Positions 23,001 to 31,817 of a stretch of 64,000 nucleotides of DNA are shown here, piece after piece. Position numbers and translations under genes: made by a program. Source of the stretch: Dehalobacter sp. 12DCB1 (lineage in GTDB: Bacteria; Bacillota; Desulfitobacteriia; Desulfitobacteriales; Syntrophobotulaceae); contig NZ_POSF01000019.1 of the NCBI RefSeq assembly GCF_004343605.1, forward strand, positions 120,813 through 184,812, in the 5' to 3' direction. The stretch's first letter is position 1, and each line of letters opens with the position of its first letter. The notes below the pieces were generated by a model that did not search any database, was not told the DNA's origin, and saw only the letters and a program-made list of their open reading frames with translations.

Positions 23001-23537
23001 AAAAATATTATCATTAATATCTGTCTCAAATTCCAACCAGGCACCACGGTTCGGAATAATCGTCGCGCCGTAAAGCTTTTTACCGCTGGTGTCAATGGTT
23101 TCAGAATAATAAACGCCGGGCGATCTTACCAACTGACTGACAATAACACGTTCCGCACCATTAATAATGAAGGTGCCTTTATCAGTCATCAGGGGAAAGT
23201 CCCCCATAAACACTTCCTGCTCTTTAACCTCTCCTGTTTCCTTATTAATAAGGCGTACTTTGACTCTGAGAGGCGCTGCAAACGTAACATCACGTTCTTT
23301 ACATTCCTCAACCTCATATTTTGGATCGCCGAGGCTGTAGTCTATGAATTCCAAAACCAGATTTCCGGTAAAATCCTGAATTGGGGAAATGTCGCGAAAC
23401 ATTTCGCGCAGTCCTTCCTTCAGAAACCACTCGTAGGAATTCTGTTGAATTTCGATTAAGTTGGGCATATCCAGAACTTCCCGAAGCCTCGCATAACTTG
23501 CCCGTTCTCTTGTTCCAACTTTGATAGGATTCACCAT
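20097..23537 (-). CDS. rpoB: DNA-directed RNA polymerase subunit beta
   Basis: Core polymerase subunit, 1146 residues, starting [20 protein letters not shown]. The rifampicin pocket (about 370-440: [32 protein letters not shown]) looks wild type. The catalytic-cleft motif [13 protein letters not shown] is intact. The last ~65 residues are a highly acidic tail rich in Asp and Glu, following an apparently normal C-terminus. It has its own promoter and a ~280-base leader. Confidence 0.98.
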   Translation of the reverse strand: MVNPIKVGTRERASYARLREVLDMPNLIEIQQNSYEWFLKEGLREMFRDISPIQDFTGNLVLEFIDYSLGDPKYEVEECKERDVTFAAPLRVKVRLINKETGEVKEQEVFMGDFPLMTDKGTFIINGAERVIVSQLVRSPGVYYSETIDTSGKKLYGATIIPNRGAWLEFETDINDNIFVRVDRTRKLPATVLVRALGYSTNGRILEAFDDNENIKITLERDNTESTEEALVEIYKRLRPGEPPTVESARSLLESLFFDPRRYDLAKVGRYKLNNKLSLDIPKNIRHLTSEDIIASISRMLKIINGEGHIDDIDHLGNRRLRSVGELLQNQFRIGLSRMERVVRERMTIQDIEGITPQVLINIRPVVAAIKEFFGSSQLSQFMDQTNPLAELTHKRRLSALGPGGLSRERAGFEVRDVHHSHYGRMCPIETPEGPNIGLIGSLSTYGRINEYGFIEAPYRKVENGKVTDEIHYLTADEEEKYIIAQANAAVGENGEFLSEKIEARHGEDFVLVPPVNIQYMDVSPKQMVSIATALIPFLEHDDANRALMGSNMQRQAVPLLKTDAPYIGTGMEYKAAVDSGVCLVSPKEGTALRVTSDEIIIQNNDGTTTRNRLLKYTRSNQGTCINQKPIVVKGQRIGAGQVIADGPSTDNGELALGRNVLVAFMPWEGYNYEDAILISEKLVKEDYFTSIHIEEYEADARDTKLGPEEITRDIPNVGEDVLKDLDERGIIRIGAEVRPGDILVGKVTPKGETELTAEERLLRAIFGEKAREVRDTSLRVPHGEAGKVVDVKVFKRENGDELAPGVNQLVRVYIAQKRKISVGDKMAGRHGNKGVISRIMRQEDMPFMPDGTPIEIVLNPLGVPSRMNIGQVLETHLGWAAKALGMYIATPVFDGAREDDVFDTLREAGLPGHGKSVLYDGRTGEPFDNEVTVGYMYMLKLHHLVDDKIHARSTGPYSLVTQQPLGGKAQFGGQRFGEMEVWALEAYGASFTLQEILTVKSDDVVGRVKTYEAIVKGENIPEPGVPESFKVLIKELQSLGLDVSVLSEEDQEIEIKDLDDDVTEVAHELGMDDQYSVIDANDESGIGYDNEDEILDEDMDDNLNDKTEDFPILSVPESDLGDDLVNDLDDDFSDNMSEDFDPDYK

Positions 23538-23823
23538 GCCGTTTCACCCTTCCAGTGTATTTTCCTGATCGTTCCAACAGAAAACTAGATAATCAAGAAA
23601 TAATTATAATCGTTTGCGAATACCTTAATACAAATATTCATTAGTATCCAAACACCAAAAAGCAAAGAGCAGATAGGCATAAACAACCAAAAGCAAGGCT
23701 TTTTTGGAAAAAACCTCGCTTCAATGTTTATGGAGCTGCCTCACACGAGATGCAATACATCCACACTATTATCTCCCAACTTTATTGGTTTGTCTTAGCT
23801 TAAGATCACAGTGACAGTTATTA
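23538..23823 (-). other. Long rpoB 5' leader with a strong hairpin
   Basis: Non-coding stretch between the rpoB promoter and start codon. On the minus strand a hairpin at 23691-23721 pairs AAGCGAGG with CCTTGCTT (one G-U pair) and TTTTTT with AAAAAA around a bulge. It is followed by TTTTGGTTGTTT, weakly terminator-like, and could be an attenuator. No open frame with a ribosome site is visible in it. Confidence 0.45.
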
Positions 23824-23852
23824 ATCTTAACAAGTATACCGATATTTGTCAA
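23824..23852 (-). promoter_or_regulatory. Sigma-A promoter for rpoBC
   Basis: Minus strand: consensus -35 TTGACA, 17-base spacer, -10 TAAGAT. It lies about 290 bases before the rpoB start and downstream of the rplL terminator, so rpoBC has its own start site. Confidence 0.75.
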
Positions 23853-24039
23853 GTGTATATTTTGCTATTTTTTTACTAATTTTCATCCCTGCAACATCTT
23901 TTTACCAATAAAGGTTAAATATCTTCTATTATATATTAAATTCCAAAAAGTTAAAGGTATTTAGATATTTTTCAGCTTGGTTCTAGTCAATATTCCATTA
24001 GTCGGTCCAGAACGCATTTGGCATCAACGAATACCCGGC

Positions 24040-24082
24040 GTTAAATAAAAAACTGAACCGGTTTAAGCATGGCCGGTTCAGT
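24040..24082 (-). terminator. Intrinsic terminator after rplL
   Basis: Minus strand: stem ACTGAACCGG/CCGGTTCAGT (10 bp perfect) followed by TTTTTTATTT. It lies 25 bases after the rplL stop and would separate the L10-L12 unit from rpoBC. Confidence 0.85.
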
Positions 24083-24106
24083 CTGCAATACATTTTTCGT
24101 TTTAAA

Positions 24107-24484
24107 TTATTTTACGTCTACGCTGGCACCAGCTTCAACAAGTTTAGCTTTGATAGCTTCAGCTTCTTCTTTGGCAATTTTTTCTTTAACAGGTTTCGGT
24201 GCGCCGTCAACGAGATCTTTAGCTTCTTTTAAACCAAGACCAGTGATTTCACGGACAACTTTGATGACGTTGATCTTAGCAGCGCCAGCGCTGGTCAAGA
24301 TAACATCGAATTCTGTTTGCTCTTCAACAACAGGAGCAGCAGCACCAGCTGCCGGAGCAGCCATAACAGCTGCGGGAGCAGCAGCGCTTACCCCAAACTC
24401 TTCTTCGAAAGCTTTAACGAGCTCAGCAAGCTCAAGAACGGTCATACCTTTTACGGCTTCTAAAATTTCGGCAGTTTTGGACAT
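24107..24484 (-). CDS. rplL: 50S ribosomal protein L7/L12
   Basis: Stalk protein that recruits translation factors, 125 residues. It starts [20 protein letters not shown], has an Ala/Gly/Pro hinge ([18 protein letters not shown]), and a C-terminal factor-binding domain [27 protein letters not shown] lies 9 bases before the ATG at 24484; upstream in-frame starts lack a ribosome site. Confidence 0.97.
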   Translation of the reverse strand: MSKTAEILEAVKGMTVLELAELVKAFEEEFGVSAAAPAAVMAAPAAGAAAPVVEEQTEFDVILTSAGAAKINVIKVVREITGLGLKEAKDLVDGAPKPVKEKIAKEEAEAIKAKLVEAGASVDVK

Positions 24485-24646
24485 TAGAATATCCTCCTTA
24501 AAATAATTCACATATTTTTTATTTTTGTTTTGACCAGTCATTAGATCTGTTAACATCCGGTACCGTCCAAACCTTCGTGTCAGATATTGGATAGTCCCAG
24601 AGTCTGAGCATGCATCGGGCCTCGGGCATCGAATCCCGTGCCTCGA

Positions 24647-25171
24647 CTATGCCTGGGCTTCTTTAAGTTTACGAACTTCTTCCAAAGCATAACCAAATTT
24701 GCGGATAGGCCCTTGCAGAACGTTGACCATTCCTTGAAGTGGACCTTGCATTCCGGCAAGTACCTGGGAAAGAAGAACTTCTCTGGACGGAAGATTTGCA
24801 AGATCTTTTACTTTGTCGGCGTCAATGACCTTGCCGTCAAGAACTCCAGCCTTAATGGTCAGGCTCTTGTTTTTCTTGCTAAATTCACTGAGAATTTTCG
24901 CAGGAGCAACAGGATCTGTAGAAAAAGCTAAAGCAGTGGGACCTTCCAGAAATTCATCCAAACCGGTAATCCCGATTTCGTCTGCAGCCCGGCGAACCAT
25001 TGTATTTTTTAATACGCGGTATTCAATACCGGCCTGGCGAAGTTCTACTCTCAAATTGGTTACCTGCGATACCGTCAGACCTCTGTAGTCTGCCAGGATC
25101 ACTCCGCTTGCACCTTCAAACTTCTGTTTGATATCTTCAACAACTTTTTGCTTCTCTTCAAAATTTGGCAT
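24647..25171 (-). CDS. rplJ: 50S ribosomal protein L10
   Basis: Base of the L12 stalk, 174 residues, starting MPNFEEKQKVVEDIKQKFEG. It shows GVILADYRGLTVSQVTNLRV and the C-terminal helix that binds L12 dimers. The ATG at 25171 has GGAGG upstream. L10-L12 complexes are expected to repress this operon through the leader at 25322-25450. The 162-base gap to rplL is long and GC-rich with inverted repeats. Confidence 0.97.
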   Translation of the reverse strand: MPNFEEKQKVVEDIKQKFEGASGVILADYRGLTVSQVTNLRVELRQAGIEYRVLKNTMVRRAADEIGITGLDEFLEGPTALAFSTDPVAPAKILSEFSKKNKSLTIKAGVLDGKVIDADKVKDLANLPSREVLLSQVLAGMQGPLQGMVNVLQGPIRKFGYALEEVRKLKEAQA

Positions 25172-25217
25172 ACACACACCTCCTTCCGAACGCATACTGC
25201 CGTATGTGTTTCGTTCA

Positions 25218-25255
25218 CCGCTCCTTGCCATCCATGGCTACCACGGCATTAGGCC
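25218..25255 (-). repeat. Dispersed short repeat, copy C, upstream of rplJ
   Basis: Minus strand contains GGCCTAATGCCG then AGCCATGGATGGCAAGGAGC, nearly identical to copy B at 11686-11722 and similar to copy A at 2883. All three copies have the same orientation as transcription and lie in ribosomal-gene gaps. The core TGGCCTAATG...CCATGGATGGC contains the partial dyad GCCAT/ATGGC. Confidence 0.6.
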
Positions 25256-25321
25256 AGTTGAATATTATTCATCCATGACGTATTCGATACTAGGCACTTC
25301 CAGTACCGTCGTCCATTGGCC

Positions 25322-25450
25322 ATTAAATAAAACTTGCCTCTGCTGGACGCAGAGGCAAGATTATTAATGTCTTTCATGTCTTCAAAAGACGATCCTGTCT
25401 CCACCTCGGCAGGAAATTAAGCTTAATAAAGCACCTGCTTTCTACAGCGG
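25322..25450 (-). ncRNA. Ribosomal protein L10 leader with terminator
   Basis: Between rplA and rplJ. The minus strand reads GTAGAAAGCAGGTGC, then AAGCTTAATTTCCTGCCGAG and GTGG. This is the pattern of the Firmicute L10 leader (hairpin AGCAGG/CCTGC with the conserved AGCTTAATT-type loop). It is followed by a terminator hairpin CTTGCCTCTG/CAGAGGCAAG (25333-25359) and TTTTATTT. Known role: binding of L10-L12 makes transcription stop before rplJ. The match is from memory of the family, not a covariance search. Confidence 0.8.
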
Positions 25451-25507
25451 AAAATTGCTATTATTTTTTTGAATCTTACAGTATATCTCGGCCCTTAAAA
25501 AATGTAC

Positions 25508-26200
25508 TCAGACAATCTTTAAAGGATTGATTTTCACTCCTGGTCCCATGGTAGAGGATACCGTTACGCTACGGACATACTGTCCTTTAGCAGCAGCAGG
25601 TTTTGCTTTCATGACAACTTCAGCAATGGTTTTGTAGTTGTCTATCAGCTTATCCTGATCAAAAGAAACCTTGCCGATCGGTACATGAATGATACCGGCT
25701 TTATCAGCCCTGTATTCCACTTTACCGGCTTTAATTTCTTTAACTGCTCTCTCGACATCAAATGATACAGTTCCGGTCTTTGGGTTCGGCATGAGGCCCT
25801 TGGGTCCCAAAAGCTTACCCAGCTTACCGACAGTACCCATCATATCCGGTGTTGCTACAGCAACATCAAAACCAAACCAGCCCTGTTGAATTTTTTCAAC
25901 CATATCTTCAGCACCGACAAAATCAGCGCCAGCAGCTTCGGCTTCTTTAGCTTTGTCACCCTTGGCAAAAACAAGGACACTTAATGTTTTGCCAGTACCA
26001 TGAGGAAGAACAACCGCTCCGCGGATCTGCTGATCAGCATGGCGGGTATCAATTCCTAATTTGAAAGCAACTTCAACGGTTTCATCAAATTTTGCCTTGG
26101 CATTGTCTTTTACTACGCCAAGAGCTTCGGCAGGCTCAAATAAAGCCTGATTATCAAACGCTTTTAAAGCGTTAAGGTATTTCTTACCTCTTTTTGGCAT
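25508..26200 (-). CDS. rplA: 50S ribosomal protein L1
   Basis: L1-stalk protein, 230 residues. It begins [20 protein letters not shown] and has the L1 signature [21 protein letters not shown] promoter-less gap of about 57 bases separates it from rplK. Confidence 0.98.
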   Translation of the reverse strand: MPKRGKKYLNALKAFDNQALFEPAEALGVVKDNAKAKFDETVEVAFKLGIDTRHADQQIRGAVVLPHGTGKTLSVLVFAKGDKAKEAEAAGADFVGAEDMVEKIQQGWFGFDVAVATPDMMGTVGKLGKLLGPKGLMPNPKTGTVSFDVERAVKEIKAGKVEYRADKAGIIHVPIGKVSFDQDKLIDNYKTIAEVVMKAKPAAAKGQYVRSVTVSSTMGPGVKINPLKIV

Positions 26201-26257
26201 CTTTCTTTAACCTCCTTGTGGTCTTCGGGCCAAACCCTCCCACATTGTTCAAAGGAA

Positions 26258-26680
26258 TTAAATAATATCAATCCCCATACTGCGTGCAGTCCCTTCGACC
26301 ATCCGCATTGCAGCTTCAACGCTTGCTGCATTTAAGTCCTTCATCTTTTGCTCAGCAATTTCCCTTACTTGATCCTTGGTCACTTTTGCAACCTTTTGCT
26401 TATTCGGAACAGCTGAACCAGACGGAATGTTGGCTGCCTTCTTAAGCAATACGGATGCCGGCGGAGTCTTCAGAACAAAAGTAAAGGAACGGTCTTCATA
26501 AATCGTAATCTCTGCAGGAATGATCAGTCCAGCCTGATCCTTCGTTCTTTCATTGTATTCTTTGCAGAAGCCCATGATATTAACACCGTGCTGACCCAAA
26601 GCAGGACCAACCGGAGGTGCCGGATTTGCCTTACCTGCGGTGATTGCTAATTTTACCAGTCCAATAACTTTCTTTGCCAT
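26258..26680 (-). CDS. rplK: 50S ribosomal protein L11
   Basis: GTPase-centre protein, 140 residues. It begins [20 protein letters not shown] with the proline-rich [19 protein letters not shown], and has the C-terminal rRNA-binding domain ending [13 protein letters not shown]. In Firmicutes L11 is also needed for RelA activation. Confidence 0.98.
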   Translation of the reverse strand: MAKKVIGLVKLAITAGKANPAPPVGPALGQHGVNIMGFCKEYNERTKDQAGLIIPAEITIYEDRSFTFVLKTPPASVLLKKAANIPSGSAVPNKQKVAKVTKDQVREIAEQKMKDLNAASVEAAMRMVEGTARSMGIDII

Positions 26681-26710
26681 AATTACACCTCCTTGCTGTG
26701 GAATATCTAT

Positions 26711-27238
26711 TTAGTCAAGCTTTTCCACTTGCCCAAATTCGAGTTCGACCGGCGTCTCTCTCCCAAACATGGAAACAGAGACCCTGACTTTCTGTTTTTC
26801 TTCGAGGACTTCTTTTACAACACCAATAAAGTCTTTGAACGGACCAGCAATGACCCGAACAGACTGCCCGACAACAACGTCGATCTTGGTGCGGATTTTC
26901 TCGAGTCCCATTTGGCGCAAAATAACAGCGACCTCATGATCCAGAAGCGGAATCGGTTTGCTGCCGCTTCCTACAAACCCGGTTACCCCAGGCGTATTGC
27001 GGACCACATACCACGAGTCGTCAGTCATGTCCATTTCTACCAAAACGTAACCTGGAAATACCTTGCGTTTGGAGATTTTTTTCTTACCGTTTTTTATTTC
27101 GATCTCATCTTCCATAGGAACTAAAACGCGAAAGATTTTATCCTCCATATTCATGGATTCCACGCGTTTTTCCAGATTTGTTTTCACCTTGTTCTCATAT
27201 CCGGAATAAGTGTGAATAACATACCAGTTCTTCGTCAT
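26711..27238 (-). CDS. nusG: Transcription termination/antitermination protein NusG
   Basis: Binds RNA polymerase and affects pausing, 175 residues. It has the NGN domain (MTKNWYVIHTYSGYENKVKT) and a C-terminal KOW motif (VRVIAGPFKDFIGVVKEVL). The ATG at 27238 follows GGAGG; an upstream in-frame start would add residues not found in the family. Lies between secE and rplK. Confidence 0.97.
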   Translation of the reverse strand: MTKNWYVIHTYSGYENKVKTNLEKRVESMNMEDKIFRVLVPMEDEIEIKNGKKKISKRKVFPGYVLVEMDMTDDSWYVVRNTPGVTGFVGSGSKPIPLLDHEVAVILRQMGLEKIRTKIDVVVGQSVRVIAGPFKDFIGVVKEVLEEKQKVRVSVSMFGRETPVELEFGQVEKLD

Positions 27239-27286
27239 TAACCGAAAGCCTCCTAAGAAAGATTCATCCAATTGTCAAGTGAATTG

Positions 27287-27538
27287 TTAAATGCCAAGCA
27301 GATTGGTCATTGCGTACGTTAGCCCGCTGTCTACAATCCAAATCAACAAAGCAACAATTGCCACAGAAACAAGCACGACACCTGTATAGGTCAGCAACGT
27401 CTGACGTGTCGGCCAGTGCACTTTTTTCAACTCAAGTCCAACTTCACGAAAAAAAGCAAACCGTTTTCCGGGGTTCTTAAACCTATTAAGAAAGCCGCCT
27501 TTTGCACCTGTGGTATCTGCTTTCTTTGCCACTGCCAT
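27287..27538 (-). CDS. secE: Preprotein translocase subunit SecE
   Basis: Small essential subunit of the Sec channel, 83 residues. A basic N-terminal region (KRFAFFREVGLELKKVHWPT) is followed by one membrane segment (TGVVLVSVAIVALLIWIVDS). The KKVHWPTR motif is the family hallmark. Confidence 0.96.
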   Translation of the reverse strand: MAVAKKADTTGAKGGFLNRFKNPGKRFAFFREVGLELKKVHWPTRQTLLTYTGVVLVSVAIVALLIWIVDSGLTYAMTNLLGI

Positions 27539-27576
27539 ATCTTCACATCCTTAACGGAATATTCTTCCGGGTCGTA

Positions 27577-27726
27577 CTATTTTGTTTCCTTATGAACAGT
27601 ATGAGCCTTACAAGTTTTACAGTATTTTTTGATTTCAATACGATCTGGGTCATTTTTCTTATTCTTATTGGACTGATAATTTCTGTTTTTGCACTCTGTA
27701 CAAGCCAATGTGATTGCAACACGCAT
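27577..27726 (-). CDS. rpmG: 50S ribosomal protein L33
   Basis: A 49-residue protein, [20 protein letters not shown]... ending [17 protein letters not shown]. Two CxxC pairs make it the zinc-binding form. The ATG at 27726 is the family start, with a G-run 8 bases upstream. It is the first gene of the secE-nusG-rplKA operon. Confidence 0.96.
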   Translation of the reverse strand: MRVAITLACTECKNRNYQSNKNKKNDPDRIEIKKYCKTCKAHTVHKETK

Positions 27727-27784
27727 TCGGAACACCCCCCCGGCAATGGCATTAAACTGCATATTTTACAAGTCGCACAGAATA

Positions 27785-27814
27785 ATTTAACACAATAATA
27801 AAGTCTTTGTCAAG
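27785..27814 (-). promoter_or_regulatory. Sigma-A promoter for rpmG-secE-nusG
   Basis: Minus strand: -35 TTGACA, 17-base spacer, -10 TTAAAT, about 58 bases before the rpmG start codon. Confidence 0.7.
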
Positions 27815-27959
27815 GAAGATTACTTTGTATGTCACAAATAAACTGTGAAATCCTCTTGCCAAAATAGGCAGAACGAATTAGGATTGTATTATTGTCGATA
27901 TTTATTCATTATATCATAACTGTGTTTAGAAAATAAAAAAAGAATTAGAGGTCTGTTTT

Positions 27960-28775
27960 ATGTCCAATCCAGATTACCCAAACATTTTTGATGCCCATGC
28001 CCATATTTTCCCACAAAAAGTAGCTTCCAGGGCAGTAGATTCCATCCTGTCCTTCTACGACGAACTTATACAAGATATGGAGCCGGGAAAAGGAACCGCC
28101 TCCGATCTGATCGCTTCCGGTGCAGGCGTCGGGATCAACCGCTTTTTAATTTCCTCAACCGCTACGAGAACAGAACAAGTCGAGTCAATCAACGATTTCA
28201 TTGCCGGTGTTTGCACCGATCCGCAGTTTGTCGGCTTCGGCACCATGCATCCTGAATTTCCTAATCCTCAACTGGAAATCGAGCGAATACTTTCACTCAG
28301 TTTAAAAGGCCTGAAGCTTCACCCTGATTTTCAGGAATATAACATCGACGATCCATCTTTGTTTCCTATATATGAGGCAGCCGAGGGCAAATTACCGATC
28401 CTTTTTCATATTGGGGATATTCGGACTGACTACTCTCATCCACACAGACTTGCTCACATTTTGGAAATGTTTCCTGATCTAGTGGTCATTGCAGCCCATC
28501 TGGGCGGCTGGAGTTTGTGGGATGATTTTGACCACAGCCTGTTTGAGCGAAATGTCTACATCGACACGTCCAGCTCTCTGATGTTAATAGAAAAAGAAAC
28601 AGCTGTTGATATTATTCGCTCCCATGGCATTGATAAAGTACTGTTTGGCACGGATTACCCAATGTGGTCACCCGAATCCGAACTTGAGCGTTTCTTATCA
28701 CTTGGCCTGACGAAAGAGGAAAACCAGAAAATCCTCTGGGAAAACGGCAGAAAACTGTTTGGCCTGCAGCCGTGA
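27960..28775 (+). CDS. Amidohydrolase-family metal-dependent hydrolase
   Basis: A 271-residue TIM-barrel hydrolase of the amidohydrolase_2 type. Seen: DAHAHIF near residue 12 (metal-binding HxH), GLKLHPDFQEY, HIGDIR near 148, AAHLGGW, and the closing GTDYPMW with the catalytic aspartate. GAGGT lies 7 bases before the ATG. It is divergent from rpmG and stands alone. Substrate unknown; relatives include decarboxylases and lactone hydrolases. Confidence 0.88.
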   Translation: MSNPDYPNIFDAHAHIFPQKVASRAVDSILSFYDELIQDMEPGKGTASDLIASGAGVGINRFLISSTATRTEQVESINDFIAGVCTDPQFVGFGTMHPEFPNPQLEIERILSLSLKGLKLHPDFQEYNIDDPSLFPIYEAAEGKLPILFHIGDIRTDYSHPHRLAHILEMFPDLVVIAAHLGGWSLWDDFDHSLFERNVYIDTSSSLMLIEKETAVDIIRSHGIDKVLFGTDYPMWSPESELERFLSLGLTKEENQKILWENGRKLFGLQP

Positions 28776-28815
28776 ACCCTACAATACTATGAAATCAAGC
28801 TGCATCTAGTCTTCT

Positions 28816-29901
28816 TTATATACTCGCTTCCGTCTCCAGATTCAGCAGCCGGGAGGATTCCTTCGCAAACCAGCGAATGCTGTAGGTGACAACAGACAAT
28901 TCAATCAGCGCATGATAGTAAAAACTTGTTGAGGGCATATTCTCCTGCCATTCATTCAAAATAGCGTGCAGTTTGCTCCAGACACGCAATTCGGGAAACT
29001 GAGCTGCCTCTTCTCCCTTGACCTTTTTCTGAAGCTGCAAATTGTAGCTTGTCGCACTGAACATCACATTGTGCAGCATTTCAAAAACATGCTCAAATTC
29101 AGGACTCACCGCCGGATCATTTGCTTCCTCCCGGCGGGTTTTTCGTTCTGCGGCAAGAAAAAGTAAATCCTGTGATCTTTGCCAGAGGCCCCGGCTGTAA
29201 TTTAAATATTCCTTATATAATGGTTTACGGGCCTTGGGGTTTTTCTTGTTATTGCCAAACCACAAGACGTTCCACTCTTTGCGGTATAAATCATATAAAT
29301 TCTCAGCTTCCTGAAACAAGCTGTTGAATTCCGCTTTATTCTTATGCATTTCTTCTTCCGAAGCCAGATTCAGGTATAAATACCGGTTCACTGCATCGAC
29401 AAACATCCGGACAGCAAAATTATTCAGTTCAATCAGTTTATCCTCAAGCACTTTTTGGTGACGCGGAGGTGCGATCGTCAAATTGATCACATTGGCTGTC
29501 ACCAGTCCGATAAGGATGGCCAGCGACCTTGAAACGGCATGGGATAAAAACTGTTCCTGTGGAGAAGCCAGGATAAAAATAGCTGAAATGACCGCCAGTA
29601 CGATCTGGTTCGGCACTTTAATCACTGTCGTAAATATGATGATCAGAACAATCGTGGCAAGTGCCATACTCAGAAACTGCAGCGGTATGGCCAGTCCGAT
29701 CGCTACAGCCACAATAATTGCAATGATGTTTACTATAATTTCTTCCAGCGCATTTCGAAAACTTCTTCCGAGTGATTGCTGCATACAAACCACTGCAGAT
29801 GTCGCAGCAAACAAAGATGGTTCAATATCCAAAAGGATACAGATATAAACACTGACGGCCACGGCTAGACCTGTCTTTAACGTTCTGGCTCCGATATTCA
29901 T
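28816..29901 (-). CDS. Aromatic-acid-exporter-family (FUSC-like) membrane protein
   Basis: 361 residues. The N-terminal ~150 carry about five membrane segments (for example IIVNIIAIIVAVAIGLAIPL and IVLAVISAIFILAS). A long, mostly helical cytoplasmic domain follows. The opening MNIGARTLKTGLAVAVSVYI resembles the ArAE_1/YgaE group of Firmicutes. Transport has been shown for distant aromatic-acid exporters only; the substrate here is unknown. Confidence 0.8.
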   Translation of the reverse strand: MNIGARTLKTGLAVAVSVYICILLDIEPSLFAATSAVVCMQQSLGRSFRNALEEIIVNIIAIIVAVAIGLAIPLQFLSMALATIVLIIIFTTVIKVPNQIVLAVISAIFILASPQEQFLSHAVSRSLAILIGLVTANVINLTIAPPRHQKVLEDKLIELNNFAVRMFVDAVNRYLYLNLASEEEMHKNKAEFNSLFQEAENLYDLYRKEWNVLWFGNNKKNPKARKPLYKEYLNYSRGLWQRSQDLLFLAAERKTRREEANDPAVSPEFEHVFEMLHNVMFSATSYNLQLQKKVKGEEAAQFPELRVWSKLHAILNEWQENMPSTSFYYHALIELSVVTYSIRWFAKESSRLLNLETEASI

Positions 29902-30039
29902 TCCACAGCTCCTTAAGGTTTTATTCTTTATTTATTTCTATTGTCTTATGATAACATAATCTGTCCCGGATAATAAACCCGCACCCTAAACACTTCTTTT
30001 TTCTCTGAAGCATACAGTATGAAAAAGGAAGTGTGTTTC

Positions 30040-31320
30040 TTGAAAATTCATGTTGTAAGCTCAGGACAGAGCATCTATTCCATTGCTCGCAAATACGGGG
30101 TCTCACCCCAGAAAATGATTGCGGATAATGAACTGACCAATCCCAACCAGCTGGTTGTCGGGCAGACGGTGGTCATTCTGGAAAGTAGCGGAACACATAC
30201 GGTTGCCGCCGGTGAGTCTCTTTATCTGATTGCCCAAAAACACGGTGTAACTGTGAATGCGTTACTCGCCGCCAATCCTCGGATAACAGATCCGAGCCGT
30301 ATCTATGCCGGTCAGACTATTGCGATTCCGGCAGCATCTGCCAGCTATGGAACGATAGAAGTGAACGGGTATGCCTTTCCGAATATTAACAGAGACATCC
30401 TCCGAAAAAGTCTTCGCCATCTTACATATCTTAGTATCTTTAGTTACCAGGTCAACGCGGACGGTACCCTGAATACGATTCCGGATGAACCACTGATCCA
30501 GGCAGCGAGAGAAGCCCGGACAGCTCCACTAATGGTCATCACAAATATCCAGCAGGGTGGAAGCTTCAACAGTACGCTGGCCAGATCCATCCTGACAAAT
30601 CAGACTGCTCAGAATACTTTAATCAGTCAAGTTATCAGAACGCTGAGAGAAAAAAACTATTACGGCCTCGATATTGATTTTGAATACATCTACCCATCCG
30701 ACCGGGAAAACTATAACAACTTTCTCCGAAGAATCGTCAATACGCTCCGCCCTTTAGGCTATCCTGTGACGACAGCTCTCGCCCCTAAACTGAGTGCCGA
30801 CCAAAAAGGTCTGCTATACGAAGCCCACGACTATCCTGTCCACGGGGCTCTGGCCAACCACGTCATCCTAATGACCTATGAATGGGGTTACACCTACAGC
30901 CCGCCCAAAGCAATTGCTCCTGTAAATGAAGTACGCAAAGTATTGACCTATGCGGTGTCGGCTATTCCGAGACAGAAAATCTTTATGGGTATCCCCAATT
31001 ATGGCTATGACTGGACCCTTCCATACGTTTCCGGTACTGCCGCCAGAACAGTCTCTAACAGCGGGGCGGTAGATCTGGCCAGAACTGAAAAGACAGCAAT
31101 CCAGTATAATTCAACAGCACAGTCTCCGTATTTCACCTACTACGATGATTCCGGCAAAAAGCACGAAGTATGGTTTGAAGATGCCCGAAGCATCTATGCC
31201 AAACTGTCCCTGGCCAAAGAATTTCGAATTGGGGGCATAAGCTATTGGACAATTGGAAGATATTTTCCACAGAACTGGCTTGTTTTAAGATCTTTATACA
31301 ATATAAAGAAACTGCTTTAA
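30040..31320 (+). CDS. LysM-GH18 spore peptidoglycan hydrolase (SleL/YaaH type)
   Basis: Two LysM repeats (about residues 3-48 and 50-98, each with GQS/GES-x-x-IA-x-KYGV/HGV) precede a GH18 barrel with the catalytic GLDIDFEYIYPSD. This is the SleL/YaaH arrangement, an N-acetylglucosaminidase acting on spore cortex muropeptides during germination. I prefer TTG 30040 (MKIHVVSSGQS, as in YaaH), with GGAAG 8 bases upstream. The ATG at 30019 would add seven residues and overlaps a possible sporulation -10 (CATACAGTA, 30010-30018). No signal peptide, consistent with coat deposition. Confidence 0.88.
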   Translation: MKIHVVSSGQSIYSIARKYGVSPQKMIADNELTNPNQLVVGQTVVILESSGTHTVAAGESLYLIAQKHGVTVNALLAANPRITDPSRIYAGQTIAIPAASASYGTIEVNGYAFPNINRDILRKSLRHLTYLSIFSYQVNADGTLNTIPDEPLIQAAREARTAPLMVITNIQQGGSFNSTLARSILTNQTAQNTLISQVIRTLREKNYYGLDIDFEYIYPSDRENYNNFLRRIVNTLRPLGYPVTTALAPKLSADQKGLLYEAHDYPVHGALANHVILMTYEWGYTYSPPKAIAPVNEVRKVLTYAVSAIPRQKIFMGIPNYGYDWTLPYVSGTAARTVSNSGAVDLARTEKTAIQYNSTAQSPYFTYYDDSGKKHEVWFEDARSIYAKLSLAKEFRIGGISYWTIGRYFPQNWLVLRSLYNIKKLL

Positions 31321-31406
31321 ATTTTTATAGTATAAGACTTGTTCACTCCTCAAACAATATACTGAGACAAATTATTTAAGTGCAGACCAAAGGAGGAACA
31401 GTATTA

Positions 31407-31631
31407 ATGAAACACAATCCGGATGACCGCAGAGATAATGTCGACAGAATCCAGAAAAATATTAATCACACCATCCAGAATATGGAGCTTGCTGATGAAA
31501 TGATTGCGAGAACTAATGATCCAAAAAGTAAGAAAGATTTAAAAGAAAAGAATGATCGAAGGCGTGATGCGTTAAACGGAATGAGGGCGGAAATCCGGGA
31601 CGAAGCCCTGGATAAAAAAAAGCAAGTATAG
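31407..31631 (+). CDS. tlp: Small acid-soluble spore protein Tlp
   Basis: A 74-residue hydrophilic protein, MKHNPDDRRDNVDRIQKNIN..., with the family pattern NPDDRRDNV, NTIxNMExA and KEKNDRRRDALNGMRAEIRD. Tlp is a forespore-made protein known from Bacillus. AAAGGAGG lies 10 bases before the ATG. This is direct evidence of a spore-former. Confidence 0.93.
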   Translation: MKHNPDDRRDNVDRIQKNINHTIQNMELADEMIARTNDPKSKKDLKEKNDRRRDALNGMRAEIRDEALDKKKQV

Positions 31632-31650
31632 AATGATCCAAAAAATAGTG

Positions 31651-31676
31651 GCCAGGCAATAGCCTGGCTTTGTTTT
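31651..31676 (+). terminator. Intrinsic terminator after tlp
   Basis: Stem GCCAGGC/GCCTGGC with loop AATA, followed by TTTGTTTT, 20 bases after the tlp stop. Confidence 0.85.
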
Positions 31677-31747
31677 CGAATTTAACCAATTAAATCTTTT
31701 TTTATTTATTGAGAACCCATTTGATGATAGCAATCCCAAAAATTACT

Positions 31748-31756
31748 TGCTATAAT
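31748..31756 (+). promoter_or_regulatory. Extended -10 promoter for the receiver-CheX gene
   Basis: TGC-TATAAT (extended -10) 62 bases before the start codon at 31818. The -35 region (TAGCAA) is weak, as is common with extended -10 elements. Confidence 0.5.
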
Positions 31757-31817
31757 TTAGAGTGCATATTGACTAATACCTTGGTGTACTACATCGGATG
31801 GGGGTAATACCGGAAAA

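Noticed and set aside
24590..24646. Another copy of the dispersed repeat between rplL and rplJ
   Set aside because: It has GC-rich inverted repeats (GGCACGGGATTC/GATGCCCG) but does not align with the CCATGGATGGCAAGGAGCGG core.
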